This document shows positions 29,063-37,338 of a stretch of DNA of 64,000 nucleotides, in pieces (the stretch's first letter is position 1; every line of letters begins with the position of its first letter). Origin of the DNA: Sulfuriferula sp. AH1 (GTDB lineage Bacteria; Pseudomonadota; Gammaproteobacteria; Burkholderiales; Sulfuriferulaceae). Position numbers and translations under genes: made by a program. Under the pieces are notes generated by a model, which was given only the letters and a program-made list of their open reading frames with translations, was not told the origin of the DNA and ran no database searches. The stretch spans positions 434,001-498,000 of the forward strand of contig NZ_CP021138.1 of NCBI RefSeq assembly GCF_002162035.1. Reading direction: 5' to 3'.

Positions 29063-31408
29063 TTAAATTAAGGGATTTCCCGCTCCGGTGGTGTCAGGAC
29101 TGCTGGGATCAGCCGGAGTTTCTCCGCTGTTGTCCGGCGCAGGCGTGCTGACGGCAGGCATCGGTACCGCCTCCTGATAGAAATATTCAGGCGTTCCCTG
29201 TTCTCCATCGGGAACAGGCAGTCCGGTCAAAGGATTGATGGGGACGGTAACGACGCCCTTGGGTGCTGTGAAAGGGGCCTGCGGTACGCCTTTCAGTATT
29301 TCGCCCATGTATTTCATCCACATTGGCAGCGCGGCTTGCGCGCCTGTTTCGCCTCTGCCGAGAGTGCGCGGCTGATCGAAACCTATCCAGGCAACGGCGA
29401 CCAGAGAAGGCTGGAAACCCGCAAACCATGCATCGACCTGGTCATTGGTTGTTCCGGTTTTGCCGGCCAAATCGTTGCGGCCCAGCTGCGCCACTTTGGC
29501 CGCTGTGCCTCGTCTGACGACATCCTGCATGAGACTGGTAATAATGAATGCATTGCGTGGGTCAATGGCCGGTTTGGCTGCTTCCGGAATCGTCTTCATA
29601 ATGGTTTTTCCATTTTGGTCAACGATGTGGTCGATTAAATACGGCTTGGTTTGCTGGCCGGCATTGGCAAATACCGCATAAGCCGAAGCCAGTTGAATTG
29701 GTGTCACCGACCCTGCGCCGAGCGCCAGCGTCAGATAAGGGGGTTGACGTGAAGCATCGAATCCAAAGCGTTGGACGTAGTCCCGGGCGTAAGCCGGGGT
29801 AATGGCTTGCAGAATACGTATGGTCGGCAAATTGAGCGACTTGGTCAATGCCTGTCTGACGCTGACAATGCCGGAGTAATCGCCTTCATAATTCTTGGGT
29901 TCCCATAATACGCCGCCGGTTTCTGCGGGGCTGATGGTGATGGGTTCATCTTCTACCAGTGTTGCGGCGGTAAAGCCTTTTTCCAGCGCTGCAGAGTAGA
30001 TGAATGGCTTGAATGTCGAGCCGGGTTGACGCCATGCTTGCGTGACATGATTGAATTTATTCTTGTTGTAGTCGATTCCGCCCACTAAAGACCTGATGGC
30101 GCCTGTTTTGGGATCCAGTGAAACGAAAGCTGCTTCAACTTGCGGCAGTTGGGTAATGCGCCATTTGTCGGTGCCGGCGATTTTTTGCACGCGGATCAAT
30201 GAGCCCGTGTGCAACGCGAGTTTGTTCTGTGACGGACTGGTCAATAAACGCTGGGCGAATTTCAAGCCGTCCCCGCGTACATCAATCTCGCCAACGTCCT
30301 TGACGTATGCATGCACACGCTTGGCATTGGCGGCCAAAACGACGGCAGGAACCAGGTCGTGGACTGGCTGAGTGTCCTGCAAAGCGTTATCCAGATCATT
30401 TTGCAGGGATTGCGGGTCGGCAGGCAAGGGAATGTTGCCTTCTGCGCCGCGATATCCATGACGATGGTCATATTCCTCTACCCCCTGCCAAAGAGCGAGG
30501 TTGGCGACATCCTGATCACGTTTGCGCAGCGTAGTGTAGACCTTTATCCCATTGGTGTAGATCGCGTCCTGATATCGGTCATACATTGCCTGGCGTATCA
30601 TTTCTGCAACATAGTCGGCGTCAACTTCATTGCCGGCTTCTTTCGCATTGCGGATTATCAGCGGCTGGCTGATTGCGGCCTGATATTGGGCGTCATCAAT
30701 ATAATGCAGCTCCAGCATGCGGTGCAGCACATAGTGCTGACGAGCCTGTGCTCGAGGTAGATTCACTACCGGGTTATAGCGCGATGGGGCTTTAGGCAAT
30801 CCTGCCAGCATGGCCGCCTCGGCCAGATTGATCTTTTCCAGCGGTTTGCCGAAGTAAGCCATGGAGGCAGCACCGAAGCCATACGCGCGCTGGCCCAGAT
30901 AAATCTGGTTGATATACAGCGTGAGAATCTGATCCTTGCTTAAGGTGTGTTCGATTTTGATCGCGAGCAGGGCTTCATTCAATTTGCGCGTAAGCGTTTT
31001 CTCGCTCGACAGAAAGAAATTGCGTGCCACCTGCATGGTAATGGTGGATGCGCCTTCTTTTGCACCGCCGGCAGTGAGGTTGCTTAATGCCGCGCGCAAT
31101 ACTCCCATGGTATCGACGCCGCCATGTTGATAGAATCTGTCATCTTCTGCTGCCAGAATGGCATGCTGCAGGACTTTTGGTGTTTTTGCCAAATCGACCA
31201 CTGCTCGATGCTCGGCACCAAATTCGGCGATCAATGCGCCGTCAGCCGTGTATATCCGCATCGGTATTTTGGGTTGATAGTCGGTGAGCGTATCCAGGCT
31301 TGGTAATTTAGGGTAGATTAATGCGACAGTTAATAGCGCTAACGAAACTGCGAGAACAATAAAGCCAACAAGTATGGCTACAATATAACGCCAGTGCGAT
31401 TTGAGCAT
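29063..31408 (-). CDS. mrcA: penicillin-binding protein 1A (bifunctional transglycosylase/transpeptidase)
   Basis: Inner-membrane enzyme that polymerises and cross-links peptidoglycan. Order: a cytoplasmic tail, a membrane anchor (IVAILVGFIVLAVSLALLTVAL), the glycosyltransferase domain with the catalytic ILAAEDDRFYQHGGVD and RKLNEALLAIKIEHTLSKDQIL, then the transpeptidase with the active-site serine in PGSTFKPF, SLN in SLNLPTIR and KTGTTNDQ. A Pro/Ser-rich tail ends the 781-residue protein. In betaproteobacteria it is classically divergent from pilMNOPQ, as here. The long intergenic gap to pilM (185 bases) must hold both promoters. Confidence 0.94.
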   Translation of the reverse strand: MLKSHWRYIVAILVGFIVLAVSLALLTVALIYPKLPSLDTLTDYQPKIPMRIYTADGALIAEFGAEHRAVVDLAKTPKVLQHAILAAEDDRFYQHGGVDTMGVLRAALSNLTAGGAKEGASTITMQVARNFFLSSEKTLTRKLNEALLAIKIEHTLSKDQILTLYINQIYLGQRAYGFGAASMAYFGKPLEKINLAEAAMLAGLPKAPSRYNPVVNLPRAQARQHYVLHRMLELHYIDDAQYQAAISQPLIIRNAKEAGNEVDADYVAEMIRQAMYDRYQDAIYTNGIKVYTTLRKRDQDVANLALWQGVEEYDHRHGYRGAEGNIPLPADPQSLQNDLDNALQDTQPVHDLVPAVVLAANAKRVHAYVKDVGEIDVRGDGLKFAQRLLTSPSQNKLALHTGSLIRVQKIAGTDKWRITQLPQVEAAFVSLDPKTGAIRSLVGGIDYNKNKFNHVTQAWRQPGSTFKPFIYSAALEKGFTAATLVEDEPITISPAETGGVLWEPKNYEGDYSGIVSVRQALTKSLNLPTIRILQAITPAYARDYVQRFGFDASRQPPYLTLALGAGSVTPIQLASAYAVFANAGQQTKPYLIDHIVDQNGKTIMKTIPEAAKPAIDPRNAFIITSLMQDVVRRGTAAKVAQLGRNDLAGKTGTTNDQVDAWFAGFQPSLVAVAWIGFDQPRTLGRGETGAQAALPMWMKYMGEILKGVPQAPFTAPKGVVTVPINPLTGLPVPDGEQGTPEYFYQEAVPMPAVSTPAPDNSGETPADPSSPDTTGAGNPLI

Positions 31409-31510
31409 GAAGGATAATCCAATTTTAGAACGTTCTGAACGACATTATAGATGCGAAATCCATGCGATTAGCAAAATGATGAATAGTTCGAAATCGTAAT
31501 AAAAAAATAG

Positions 31511-31539
31511 TTTACACTCTAGTAAGTTGCTGATAGTCT
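31511..31539 (+). promoter_or_regulatory. candidate promoter of pilMNOPQ
   Basis: TTTACA (31511-31516) and TAGTCT (31534-31539), spaced by 17 bases and with a TG before the -10 (extended -10). It would start transcription about 45 bases before the pilM start. The -10 match is weak. Confidence 0.4.
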
Positions 31540-31593
31540 TTAACGTGAATTGTTGATTTGTTTCCTAACCATTAAATAAAAAAGGGATTTCTG

Positions 31594-32670
31594 TTGCAGT
31601 TCGACTTCCTCAAAATAAAATCCCCACCCATGATAGGCGTCGATATCAGTTCGTCCGCTATCAAAATGGTGGAATTAAGCGATGCTGGTCGCAATCAGCG
31701 TTGTATCGAACGATATGTCATCGAGCCTTTATCCAAAGATGCGGTAGTGGAGGGAAACATCGCAAAAATGGACGAGGTGGTGGAAGCGATGAAGCGCGCC
31801 TGGGCAAGCATGGGTACGCGTACCCGGCATGTGGCATTGGCTTTGCCGGCTGCGGCGGTGATCACCAAGAAAATCATTTTGCCTGTAACCCTGTCTGAAA
31901 CGGATATGGAAATCCAGGTTGAGGCGGAAGCCAATCAGGCGATACCGTTTGCGCTGGATGAAGTAAACCTGGATTTCCAGGTGTTGGGGCCGTCCGCTAA
32001 TTCGCCGGAAGATGTGGAAGTATTGATCGTCGCCAGTCGCAAGGAAAAAGTGGAAGATCGTGTGGCGGTGGCCGAATCGGCCGGATTGAAAGTCCTGGTC
32101 ATGGATGCGGAATTTAATGCCAGCCAGACCGCTTACGAAGGCATGGCGCACGTGTTGCCGGATGGCGGGGACGGACAATCGGTTGCATTGATAGATATCG
32201 GTGCGACAACCATGCATATCATGGTGTTTGTTAACAATGTGATGGTTTACTCGCGCGAGCAATCATTCGGGGGGAACCAGCTGACGCAGGAAATACAGCG
32301 TCGATACGGGATGTCCTCCGAAGAAGCAGAAAAGGCAAAACGCAAAGGGAAATTGCCCGAGAATTACGCCCTGGAAGTATTGCAGCCTTTTACCGAGACC
32401 CTAGCCCTGGAAATAAGCAGGGCATTGCAGTTGTTTTTCTCCTCAACCTCTTATATCAAAGTTGATCATGTGGTGCTGGCAGGCGGTTGCGCAGTGATTC
32501 CCGGATTGGATGAAGCCGTCGCCAATCGCACCGAAGCCAGTACTCTGGTTGCCAATCCATTTGTCGGCATGGTTCTGTCGTCTCGCGTTCTGGCTGCCAA
32601 ATTGGCCGTCGATGCCCCTGCCCTGATGGTGGCTTGCGGATTAGCAATGCGGAGGTTTGATCCAGCATGA
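31594..32670 (+). CDS. pilM: type IV pilus inner-membrane assembly protein PilM
   Basis: Cytoplasmic actin-like ATPase-fold protein that binds the N-terminus of PilN and joins the inner-membrane alignment complex of the type IV pilus. Recognisable motifs are IGVDISSSAIKMVELS at the start, ALPAAAVITKKI, the phosphate loop VALIDIGATTMHIMVF and VVLAGGCAVIPGLDEAV. Its 358 residues are standard. It begins at a TTG (31594) with an AAAGGG Shine-Dalgarno 7 bases away; no better start is seen. It is the first gene of pilM-N-O-P-Q, each junction overlapping by 4 bases except pilP-pilQ. Confidence 0.95.
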   Translation: MQFDFLKIKSPPMIGVDISSSAIKMVELSDAGRNQRCIERYVIEPLSKDAVVEGNIAKMDEVVEAMKRAWASMGTRTRHVALALPAAAVITKKIILPVTLSETDMEIQVEAEANQAIPFALDEVNLDFQVLGPSANSPEDVEVLIVASRKEKVEDRVAVAESAGLKVLVMDAEFNASQTAYEGMAHVLPDGGDGQSVALIDIGATTMHIMVFVNNVMVYSREQSFGGNQLTQEIQRRYGMSSEEAEKAKRKGKLPENYALEVLQPFTETLALEISRALQLFFSSTSYIKVDHVVLAGGCAVIPGLDEAVANRTEASTLVANPFVGMVLSSRVLAAKLAVDAPALMVACGLAMRRFDPA

Positions 32671-33260
32671 TACGTATCAATTTACTTCCTTATCGCGAAA
32701 TGCAGCGTGCCGCACGCTTGCGGCATTTTACTCTGATGCTGGGTGCAGTTGCTGCATTGGGTCTGGCCATAGTCATATTGGGTTATCTGACCTTGGAGGC
32801 GCGGATCGCAAATCAGCAGGCACGGAATGAGTATCTTAAAAGCGAAATTGCCAAGCTGGATAAAGACATTGCCGATATTAAGAAACTTAAAGAGCAGACT
32901 CAGGCTTTGCTGGCACGTAAGCAGGTCGTTGAAACTTTGCAGACCAATCGTTCCGAATCGGTTCATTTGCTGGATCAGTTGGTCAGGCAATTGCCTGAGG
33001 GCGTTTATCTGAAATCCATCAAGCAGACTGGAAATTCGGTCAATTTGCAAGGCTACGCTCAGTCCAGTGCGCGGGTATCTACGCTGATGCGTAATCTGGA
33101 TGCTTCACCATGGCTGGATGGTTCGACATTGGTCGAAATCAAGGCGGCGACAGTACAAGGTCTGCGCGCAAATGAATTCAGCTTGAATGTACAGTTGGTG
33201 CAACCCGGTACTGAAAACACAGAGACTAATAATAAGCAGGCAGCCGGAGGTAAGTCATGA
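32667..33260 (+). CDS. pilN: type IV pilus alignment protein PilN
   Basis: Bitopic inner-membrane protein whose short cytoplasmic tail, beginning MIRINLLPYREMQR, docks into PilM. A membrane segment follows (LMLGAVAALGLAIVILGYLTL, residues about 23-43), then a coiled coil and a periplasmic ferredoxin-like domain that pairs with PilO. INLLPYR is the diagnostic PilN motif. The 197 residues are typical. It overlaps pilM and pilO by 4 bases each, suggesting coupled translation and stoichiometric production. Confidence 0.95.
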   Translation: MIRINLLPYREMQRAARLRHFTLMLGAVAALGLAIVILGYLTLEARIANQQARNEYLKSEIAKLDKDIADIKKLKEQTQALLARKQVVETLQTNRSESVHLLDQLVRQLPEGVYLKSIKQTGNSVNLQGYAQSSARVSTLMRNLDASPWLDGSTLVEIKAATVQGLRANEFSLNVQLVQPGTENTETNNKQAAGGKS

Positions 33261-33883
33261 ATTTCAATGATTTAAATAACCTCAATTTGAAAGATCTGGC
33301 AAATGCGCCCATGTCGATCAAGACGATTGTCCTGGCTGTTGCGCTAGCCGTGATTGTGTTCTTTGGATACTGGTTTTTATGGAGTGGACAGCTGGATAGT
33401 GTGAATGCCGCACAGCAAGAAGAAATGACTTTGCGCGACAGCTTCATGAATAAGAAACGTCAGGCAGTTAATCTGGATATTTACAAGCAACAACTCAACG
33501 ATATCGACCACTCTTTTGGCGCTTTGCTGAAGCAGCTCCCCAATAAATCCCAAATGGATGCCTTGTTAAGCGACATTAACCAGGCAGGACTGGGGCGTGG
33601 ATTGCAGTTTGAGTTATTCAGGCCGGGCACCGAGACGCCGAAGGATTTTTATGCTGAATTGCCTATCAGTATTCGTGTAACCGGCGCATATCACGACTTC
33701 GGCGCTTTTGCGAGCGACATTTCTCAACTGTCGCGCATAGTTACCCTGCATGACCTGGATATCGGTCCGGATAAGGATGGCAATCTTTACATGAATGCGA
33801 CAATCAAGACTTATCGCTATCTGGATGAAGACGAACTTGCGGCCCAAAATAAAAGCAATAAAAAGGGGGACGTTAAAAAATGA
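33257..33883 (+). CDS. pilO: type IV pilus alignment protein PilO
   Basis: Partner of PilN in the inner-membrane alignment subcomplex that links the pilus motor to the secretin. It has a short cytoplasmic start (NFNDLNNLNLKDLANAP), one membrane segment (IKTIVLAVALAVIVFFGYWFLW), a coiled coil, and a periplasmic domain with the family segment VTGAYHDFGAFASDISQLSRIVTLHDLDI. The 208 residues are normal. It overlaps pilP by 4 bases. Confidence 0.95.
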   Translation: MNFNDLNNLNLKDLANAPMSIKTIVLAVALAVIVFFGYWFLWSGQLDSVNAAQQEEMTLRDSFMNKKRQAVNLDIYKQQLNDIDHSFGALLKQLPNKSQMDALLSDINQAGLGRGLQFELFRPGTETPKDFYAELPISIRVTGAYHDFGAFASDISQLSRIVTLHDLDIGPDKDGNLYMNATIKTYRYLDEDELAAQNKSNKKGDVKK

Positions 33884-34386
33884 AACAGCTGATAACTGTT
33901 GCTGCGTTATTGAGTTTGGCCGCCTGCTCGGGGAGCGGTCATGATGATTTGACTCAATTCGTGAAGGAATCGGGAGCCAATTTGCGGGGTAAGGTGGAAG
34001 CGTTGCCGGAAATGCGGCCTTACCAGCCTTTCGCGTATAACGCTTTTGAATTGCCGGATCCATTCAAGCCGCGCAAATTGAAGCCGAGCGCTGGCGGTGG
34101 CGGCGGTGCGCAACCGGATATGACCAGGCCAAAAGAGCCGTTGGAATCCTTTGCGTTGGAAACATTGAAGATGGTCGGTGTTTTGAAACAAAAGAATGCT
34201 ATCTATGCAGTGATTAAAACACCTGAGAACACTATTTATCGGGTTCGGACAGGCAATTATCTGGGGCAGAATTTTGGCAAGGTGGTTGCGATAACCGATA
34301 CCGAAGTGAAATTAAAAGAAATTGTGCAAGACAGTACTGGTGATTGGGCGGAGCGCGATAGCACGCTGACGTTGCAAGAACAATAA
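33880..34386 (+). CDS. pilP: type IV pilus lipoprotein PilP
   Basis: A periplasmic lipoprotein that bridges PilNO to the secretin PilQ. The signal peptide ends in a lipobox (LAAC, residues 13-16), so it is anchored by an acylated Cys. A proline-rich linker (RPYQPFAYNAFELPDPFKP) precedes a small beta-sandwich HR-type domain with FALETLKMVGVLKQKNAIYAV and VRTGNYLGQNFGKV. The 168 residues are usual. It is 13 bases upstream of pilQ; an AGGAG Shine-Dalgarno for pilQ lies between them. Confidence 0.95.
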   Translation: MKQLITVAALLSLAACSGSGHDDLTQFVKESGANLRGKVEALPEMRPYQPFAYNAFELPDPFKPRKLKPSAGGGGGAQPDMTRPKEPLESFALETLKMVGVLKQKNAIYAVIKTPENTIYRVRTGNYLGQNFGKVVAITDTEVKLKEIVQDSTGDWAERDSTLTLQEQ

Positions 34387-34399
34387 GGAGTATGACCAA

Positions 34400-36625
34400 A
34401 TGAAAACAAAAATCGTGCAAATGAGCCATCGTTTAACAATATATATCGCCATGATGCTGGTCATGCTACTGAATGTACAGCTGGCAAATGCCGAGACAAC
34501 GAATAGTGTGGACACCGTTGATTTCTCTACATTGGAGGGTGGCAAACTGTTAGTGAAAGTGGGTCTAAAACAGAATCTGCAAAATACGCCAGCGGGCTTT
34601 ACGGTAAACAATCCCCCGCGTGTGGCGCTCGATCTTGCAAACACGGCTAACGGTTTGGGTAAAAATACGGTTAATGTCAATCAGGGGCCGTTGCGCTCCA
34701 TTAATGTGGTTCAGGCGGGAGAGCGGACACGTCTGGTACTGAATCTTTCCAAACCGGCGCAATATGAAACCCGAATTGACGGGAATGCACTATTCATTAC
34801 CTTGCAAGAGTCCGATAGCCAAACTACCAGCAACGTGACCCCACGATTTGCCGAACCGGTTGTGGGTGCGGGCAAGCACACTATAAAAGACATAGATTTC
34901 CGTCGCGGGGCAGGTGGTGAAGGCCGTGTGATTGCGACTCTTTCGGACAGTTCGACCGGTATCGACATCCGTAAACAGGGCAACGGTTTGTCAGTCGATT
35001 TTATGAGTACCGATATTGCGCGTAATTTGCAGCGGCGCCTTGATGTTACCGATTTCGGTACGCCTGTTCAGTTTGTGGAAACCGAAGGCCGCGGCAATAA
35101 CGTCAAGATGACGATCACGCCCAAGGGAGAGTACGAATATTCAGCTTATCAGGCTGATAATCAGTTCATTATCGAGGTGCGAGCCAAGGTCGAGGATACT
35201 GCAGGCAAGGCTGCGGGCGTTCGGCCAAAATATGTAGGCGAGAAACTTTCGTTGAATTTCCAGAACGTCGAAGTCCGTTCGGTATTGCAGGTGATTGCCG
35301 ACTTTACCGGCAAGAATATCATTACCAGCGATACGGTAACTGGAAACCTGACTTTGCGTCTTAAGGACGTGCCATGGGATCAGGCGCTTGACATCATCTT
35401 GCAGAGCAAAGGTCTGGATAAGCGTGAAAATGGCAATGTGATTTGGGTCGCGCCCAAAGATGAGTTGATCGCCAAAGAAAAGAGTGAACTGGAATCCCGC
35501 CAGAGCATGGAAGCCCTGGAGCCATTAGTGGTGCGCCAGTATCAGTTGAATTACAAGAAGGCTGATCAGGCTGCACGTGTCTTGCTGGGATTGCCACCCG
35601 CCCCCGGTGATACAGGCGAGGATGTGAGCTGTTCCGCCCAGGCGCAAGGGGTAAAAGCGGACAAGCCGATATTAACTGCGGTTACTCCCACAACGACAGT
35701 TGCCAATCCTAATCGCATTTTGTCAGCAAGAGGTAGTGCAACTTCTGAATCGCAAACCAATACGCTGATTGTGAATGACATTCCAAGCAAACAGGCTGAA
35801 GTGGCCGAAATGCTGAAGCTGATCGATACACCGGCGAAGCAGGTAATGATAGAAGCGCGTGTGGTGGTTGCCAATGATACTTTCAGTCGCCAATTGGGTG
35901 CGCGATTTGGCGTGCAGCAAGGGATACTGGCTGGAAATCGTATCGGCTACGCGAACACTGCAGCCAATGCATCTGCCGCGACAACTTCCGGTGCGGTTGG
36001 CACTGCGCCCTTCAACGTTGACTTGCCAGCTGCGAATGTCGGCAATGGCACACCAGGTACTTTGGGCCTCTCATTGTTGAACTTGGGTAGTGGTGCTCTG
36101 TTAAGCCTGGAGCTTTCGGCTTTGGAGGCCGATAACCGCGGGAAAATCATTTCCAGTCCGCGGATTATTACTGCAAATCAGAAACCGGCAGTGATTCTGC
36201 AGGGTATACAGATTCCTAACGTGACCCCGGGTACTGCTAATTCGCCAGCGACAGTGACATTCAAGGACGCATTCCTGTGCCTGCTGGTTAATCCGCAGAT
36301 TCTGAATAATGATTCGGTAATTCTGACTGTCGAAGTGCAAAAGGATGCTCAGGGCCAAGCTGTGCAGCTAGGTGGCGGTGGTGTGGCTTATCCGATTGAC
36401 ACCAAGCGGGTGAAGACTCAGATTCGTATTAATAACGGGGAAACTGCAGTATTAGGCGGTATTTATGAACAGCAAACTGTGAATAACGTTTCTAAAATAC
36501 CGCTTTTGGGTGACATTCCTGTGCTGGGTAATTTATTCAAGACCTCCAACAAGCAGAATAATAAGACCGAATTGTTGGTATTCCTGACGCCACGCATCGT
36601 TAAAGAGGATTTGAGCTTTAAATAA
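34400..36625 (+). CDS. pilQ: type IV pilus secretin PilQ
   Basis: Outer-membrane multimeric channel through which the pilus fibre leaves the cell. Order: signal peptide ending at about residue 31 (MLLNVQLANA), one or two AMIN domains that bind peptidoglycan (FSTLEGGKLLVKVGLK, KDIDFRRGAGGEGRVIATL), a secretin/TonB short N-terminal domain near residue 285 (LSLNFQNVEVRSVLQVIADF), an N1-type domain (SQTNTLIVNDIPSKQAEVAEM), and the barrel-forming secretin domain ending QQTVNNVSKIPLLGDIPVLG. Length 741 is normal. An AGGAG Shine-Dalgarno precedes it, and an intrinsic terminator follows. Confidence 0.96.
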   Translation: MKTKIVQMSHRLTIYIAMMLVMLLNVQLANAETTNSVDTVDFSTLEGGKLLVKVGLKQNLQNTPAGFTVNNPPRVALDLANTANGLGKNTVNVNQGPLRSINVVQAGERTRLVLNLSKPAQYETRIDGNALFITLQESDSQTTSNVTPRFAEPVVGAGKHTIKDIDFRRGAGGEGRVIATLSDSSTGIDIRKQGNGLSVDFMSTDIARNLQRRLDVTDFGTPVQFVETEGRGNNVKMTITPKGEYEYSAYQADNQFIIEVRAKVEDTAGKAAGVRPKYVGEKLSLNFQNVEVRSVLQVIADFTGKNIITSDTVTGNLTLRLKDVPWDQALDIILQSKGLDKRENGNVIWVAPKDELIAKEKSELESRQSMEALEPLVVRQYQLNYKKADQAARVLLGLPPAPGDTGEDVSCSAQAQGVKADKPILTAVTPTTTVANPNRILSARGSATSESQTNTLIVNDIPSKQAEVAEMLKLIDTPAKQVMIEARVVVANDTFSRQLGARFGVQQGILAGNRIGYANTAANASAATTSGAVGTAPFNVDLPAANVGNGTPGTLGLSLLNLGSGALLSLELSALEADNRGKIISSPRIITANQKPAVILQGIQIPNVTPGTANSPATVTFKDAFLCLLVNPQILNNDSVILTVEVQKDAQGQAVQLGGGGVAYPIDTKRVKTQIRINNGETAVLGGIYEQQTVNNVSKIPLLGDIPVLGNLFKTSNKQNNKTELLVFLTPRIVKEDLSFK

Positions 36626-36641
36626 ATTTTTTGCAGCAAAT

Positions 36642-36670
36642 AAAAAGGCGGGTAATCCCCGCCTTTTTAT
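36642..36670 (+). terminator. intrinsic terminator after pilQ
   Basis: GGCGGG (36647-36652) pairs with CCCGCC (36658-36663) and is extended by A5/T5 pairs; a T-rich run follows. It ends the pilMNOPQ operon before aroK. Confidence 0.88.
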
Positions 36671-36698
36671 TTGTTAAGTACAGGGCTTGCGCTACAAT
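36671..36698 (+). promoter_or_regulatory. sigma70-like promoter of aroK
   Basis: TTGTTA (36671-36676) and TACAAT (36693-36698) with 16-base spacing. It lies right after the pilQ terminator. The start of transcription would fall at about 36705, which is the A of the aroK ATG, so the mRNA may be leaderless. Confidence 0.6.
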
Positions 36699-36704
36699 CT
36701 TCGT

Positions 36705-37241
36705 ATGAACAACCAAAATAACAATATTTATCTTGTTGGCCTGATGGGGTCGGGCAAGACCACTGTCGGTAAATTGCTATCCAAACAGCTGCGCCGTCCA
36801 TTCTATGATACTGATCATGAGATCGTGCGCCGTACCGGCGTGACTATTCCCATGATATTCGAAGTAGAGGGTGAGGCCGGCTTCCGCAAGCGGGAAGAGC
36901 AAATGATTGCCGAACTGACCCGGCTTGATGGAGTGATATTGGCGACAGGCGGTGGGGCGATCATCAGTCCGGCTAATCGCGAGCAATTAAAGCAGCACGG
37001 CACAGTGGTTTATTTGCGTGGTACGGTGGATGAGTTGTGGCAGCGTACTCGACATGATCGTAATCGTCCGTTATTGCAAACCCAGGATCCCAAGGCGCGT
37101 TTGCGTGAGCTGTATGCGCAGCGGGACCCCTTGTACCGGGAGATAGCCGATGTCATCGTCGATACCGGCCGGCAGAATGTCAATGTGCTGGTACAGCAGC
37201 TGGTGCAATATTTAACTGCGAAATCAGTTTCTGCCAAATAA
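36705..37241 (+). CDS. aroK: shikimate kinase AroK
   Basis: Phosphorylates shikimate at the 3-OH in aromatic amino acid synthesis. The P-loop is GLMGSGKTTVGKLL near residues 12-25, followed by the shikimate-binding FYDTDHEIVRRTG, the RKREE/FRKREEQM element and the GGGAII loop. About 178 residues. I chose the ATG at 36705 because the upstream in-frame TTG (36687) lies inside the promoter; neither has a clear Shine-Dalgarno. In many relatives aroB follows aroK, but here the next gene is a convergent oxidoreductase. Confidence 0.94.
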   Translation: MNNQNNNIYLVGLMGSGKTTVGKLLSKQLRRPFYDTDHEIVRRTGVTIPMIFEVEGEAGFRKREEQMIAELTRLDGVILATGGGAIISPANREQLKQHGTVVYLRGTVDELWQRTRHDRNRPLLQTQDPKARLRELYAQRDPLYREIADVIVDTGRQNVNVLVQQLVQYLTAKSVSAK

Positions 37242-37338
37242 GGCCAGAAACGCGGCGGTCCAAGGGTCATGCACCGATCCTCGCTCGGAAATTCAACCAG
37301 CCAGAGCAGCATATGCACCGACTCCGGCTGGTGCACGA

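Noticed and set aside
37265-37330. Inverted repeat between aroK and the DUF3683 gene as a terminator
   Set aside because: Only short GCACC/GGTGC arms pair and no T-run follows.
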